Source: Natronobiforma cellulositropha (lineage in GTDB: Archaea > Halobacteriota > Halobacteria > Halobacteriales > Natrialbaceae). From it: 64,000 nucleotides of DNA. A program made the position numbers and the translations under genes. Where the stretch lies: positions 40,256 to 104,255 of the forward strand of contig NZ_JANZXN010000010.1 of NCBI RefSeq assembly GCF_025629245.1. The letters are read 5' to 3'. Shown one piece after another: positions 62,479-64,000 of this stretch. The notes under the pieces are model-generated. The model was not told where the DNA came from and made no database searches. It saw only the letters and a program-made list of their open reading frames with translations. Numbering within the stretch: the first letter of the stretch is position 1; the number at the start of each line of letters is the position of its first letter.

Positions 62479-63120
62479 GTGAGCGACCCACGTGCGGAGT
62501 ATCGCGACGCCCGCGAGCGCATGGCGGCGACCGTCGCCCGGGGCCGGGGTATCGACTCACGCGTGCGCGAGGCGCTCGCGGCCGTCCCGCGCCACGCCTT
62601 CGTCCCGTCGGAGCGGCGCGAACGCGCCTACGAGGACCTCCCACTGCCGATCGGCGACGGCCAGACGATCAGCGCCCCGCACATGGTCGCGGTGATGGCC
62701 GACTTACTCGCGCTCGAGCGCGGCGACGCGGTGCTCGAGGTCGGCACCGGCTGTGGCTACCACGCCGCGGTGACGGCCGAACTCGTCGGCGCGCCGGCGC
62801 TCTCGAGCGTCGAGTACAGTGCCGACCTCGCCGAACGAGCGCGGGCGACGCTCGAGCGTCTCGGCTACGGCGCGGTCTCGGTCCGCGTCGGCGACGGCCG
62901 CGAGGGGTGGCCCGACCGTGCCCCGTTCGACGCGATCTACCTCACCTGTGCGGTCCCCGACGTTCCCGACGCCCTCCTCGAGCAGCTCGGGCCGGGTGGC
63001 CGCCTGCTCGCCCCGGTCGGCACCGTCTCCCAGCGCCTCGTCTCGCTCACGCGGCGCGAGGACGGCACGCTCGAGCACGAGAGCCACGGCGGCGTCCGCT
63101 TCGTGACGATGCGTGGCTGA
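62479..63120 (+). CDS. pcm: Protein-L-isoaspartate O-methyltransferase
   Basis: 213-residue repair methyltransferase acting on isoaspartyl residues in aged proteins. Family motifs: VPRHAFVPSERRERAYEDLPLP, IGDGQTISAPHMVAVM, SAM-binding VLEVGTGCGYHAAV, and the C-terminal LGPGGRLLAPVG. The GTG start at 62479 is used since the family begins about 20 residues before the first conserved helix. A second related gene follows in the same direction after 81 bp, as in other haloarchaea. Confidence 0.93.
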   Translation: MSDPRAEYRDARERMAATVARGRGIDSRVREALAAVPRHAFVPSERRERAYEDLPLPIGDGQTISAPHMVAVMADLLALERGDAVLEVGTGCGYHAAVTAELVGAPALSSVEYSADLAERARATLERLGYGAVSVRVGDGREGWPDRAPFDAIYLTCAVPDVPDALLEQLGPGGRLLAPVGTVSQRLVSLTRREDGTLEHESHGGVRFVTMRG

Positions 63121-63201
63121 GTGACGCTCGAATCCACCGGCGGCCGGTGCGGAACTCCGCGCAAGCGCGCCATTGATTACCGTCGGCGGGATAGCCGCTA
63201 C

Positions 63202-63936
63202 ATGGAGTTCGCGGTACTGCGTGAAGACATGGTCGACAGTCTCGAACACGAGACGAAGGCCGTCCTCGAGGACCACCGCGTCGGCGTCGCCATGCGCGAG
63301 GTCCCCCGACACGAGTTCGTCCCCGACGAGCGAGTCGCCTACGCAGACCGCGACTACGACCACCTCGGCACGCGTATCCTCGCGCCGAGCACCGCTGCCA
63401 AACTCCTCCAGGCGCTCGAGCCGTCCCCCGGTGATTCGGTGCTCGTCGTCGGCGCCGGCGTCGGCTACACCGCCGCCGTGGCGGCCGAACTCGTCGGGGC
63501 AGCTCACGTCCACGCCGTCGACATCGCCCGGCCGGTCGTCTACGAAGCCAGGGAGAACCTCGCTCGAGCGGGCTACGGCGAGGTGCTCGTCGACTGTCGC
63601 GACGGCGCGCGCGGACTCCCCGAGTACGCGCCGTTCGATCGGATCCTCGTCGAGGCTGGCGCGATCGCCCCGCCCCGGACACTCCTCGAGCAACTCGCGC
63701 CGGACGGCCGGCTGGTCTACCCCCGGGGTGCGGGCGCACGCCAGCGACTCGAGTCGGTCGCCCGCGACGGGACCACCACCCACCACGGCGCACTTTCGTT
63801 CGACCCGCTGTTAGTCGAGGGCGAACAGTCCGGCGCGCTCGAACGCAACCGCACCGCTCGCGAGGACACGGAGTACGCCAGACGCCACGCCGAGACGCGC
63901 CGTGGCTGGGAACAGGGCTGGCTCGAGTGGGACTGA
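63202..63936 (+). CDS. Second isoaspartyl methyltransferase-like protein
   Basis: 244-residue paralogue of Pcm. MREVPRHEFVPDERVAYADRD and LGTRILAPSTAAKLLQAL keep the family outline, but the SAM motif is LVVGAGVGYTAAV and the substrate-site segment IGDGQTISAPHM is replaced by LGTRILAPSTA, so substrate specificity may differ. The C-terminus is longer and rich in Arg/Glu (ETRRGWEQGWLEWD). The ATG at 63202 starts the conserved domain. It may be cotranscribed with pcm. The remaining 64 bp to the window end contain no gene and finish in a G-run. Confidence 0.87.
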   Translation: MEFAVLREDMVDSLEHETKAVLEDHRVGVAMREVPRHEFVPDERVAYADRDYDHLGTRILAPSTAAKLLQALEPSPGDSVLVVGAGVGYTAAVAAELVGAAHVHAVDIARPVVYEARENLARAGYGEVLVDCRDGARGLPEYAPFDRILVEAGAIAPPRTLLEQLAPDGRLVYPRGAGARQRLESVARDGTTTHHGALSFDPLLVEGEQSGALERNRTAREDTEYARRHAETRRGWEQGWLEWD

Positions 63937-64000
63937 TTTGGCTCACCGCCGTGACGCACTGCTACGGGAAGTGAGTCGAGAGGACTCCCATTTGGGGGGG

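Noticed and set aside
63937..64000. Terminal G-run as a biological feature
   Set aside because: It lies at the cut edge of the window and cannot be judged; it may be a sequence-end artefact.

Overview
The window is chromosomal DNA of a halophilic archaeon (class Halobacteria); the genus cannot be fixed from the sequence alone. The evidence is high GC with strong G/C bias at codon third positions, very acidic proteins, Tat rather than Sec signals on small secreted proteins, GTG starts in ATGA/GTGA overlaps, TATA boxes about 26 nt before start codons (leaderless or nearly leaderless transcripts), an A-type ATP synthase, and many families known only from haloarchaea.

Layout. 1-5.4 kb: argS, a small Tat protein, a MinD-like ATPase, the release factor aRF1 and a FilR1-like regulator. 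5.5-19.5 kb: the A-type ATP synthase, all on the minus strand in the order H-I-K-E-C-F-A-B-D. Five plus-strand genes sit between B and D: a DUF4129/DUF7269/DUF58/DUF7519 membrane cassette and a PH-like membrane protein. A decayed copy of the atpI 3' end lies between atpI and atpK. 19.6-31.4 kb: a quinone-type methyltransferase, a pilin, a membrane protein next to a membrane-linked HTH protein, a radical SAM protein, DUF373, a prenyl synthase, etfBA and a TRAM protein. 31.5-38 kb: a second, larger DUF4129/DUF7269/DUF58/DUF7519 cassette facing a MoxR AAA+ ATPase. 38-42.7 kb: a Tfx regulator, nadE, the rpa1-rpap1 replication protein A operon and a ribbon-helix-helix protein.

42.9-50.5 kb is an accessory island. 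It starts at tRNA-His(GTG), whose 3' end is repeated three more times downstream. A hairpin-rich element bracketed by inverted repeats follows, then a complete type I restriction-modification operon (hsdM, hsdS, hsdR, YgjP-type metalloprotease). 50.5-61.6 kb returns to core genes: an S2P protease, uL16, an ATP-grasp ligase, Hsp20 and a central-carbon block. In that block an archaeal type II GAPDH and a bacterial-type GAPDH are divergent over a palindrome-rich region, with pgk downstream. The end holds an AT-richer orphan gene, two repeat elements side by side and two tandem isoaspartyl methyltransferase paralogues.

The most interesting material is non-coding. (1) Two diverged hairpin arrays at 43420-43589 and 62168-62334 keep their architecture while the stem sequences change. 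(2) Two 88-bp CTAG-bounded elements each start on a stop codon. (3) An array of tRNA-His 3' ends precedes the restriction island. (4) A 154-bp triple repeat fills a convergent intergenic gap. (5) A 75-bp two-hairpin repeat is present in opposite orientations. (6) An AtpI pseudogene relic lies inside the ATP synthase operon.
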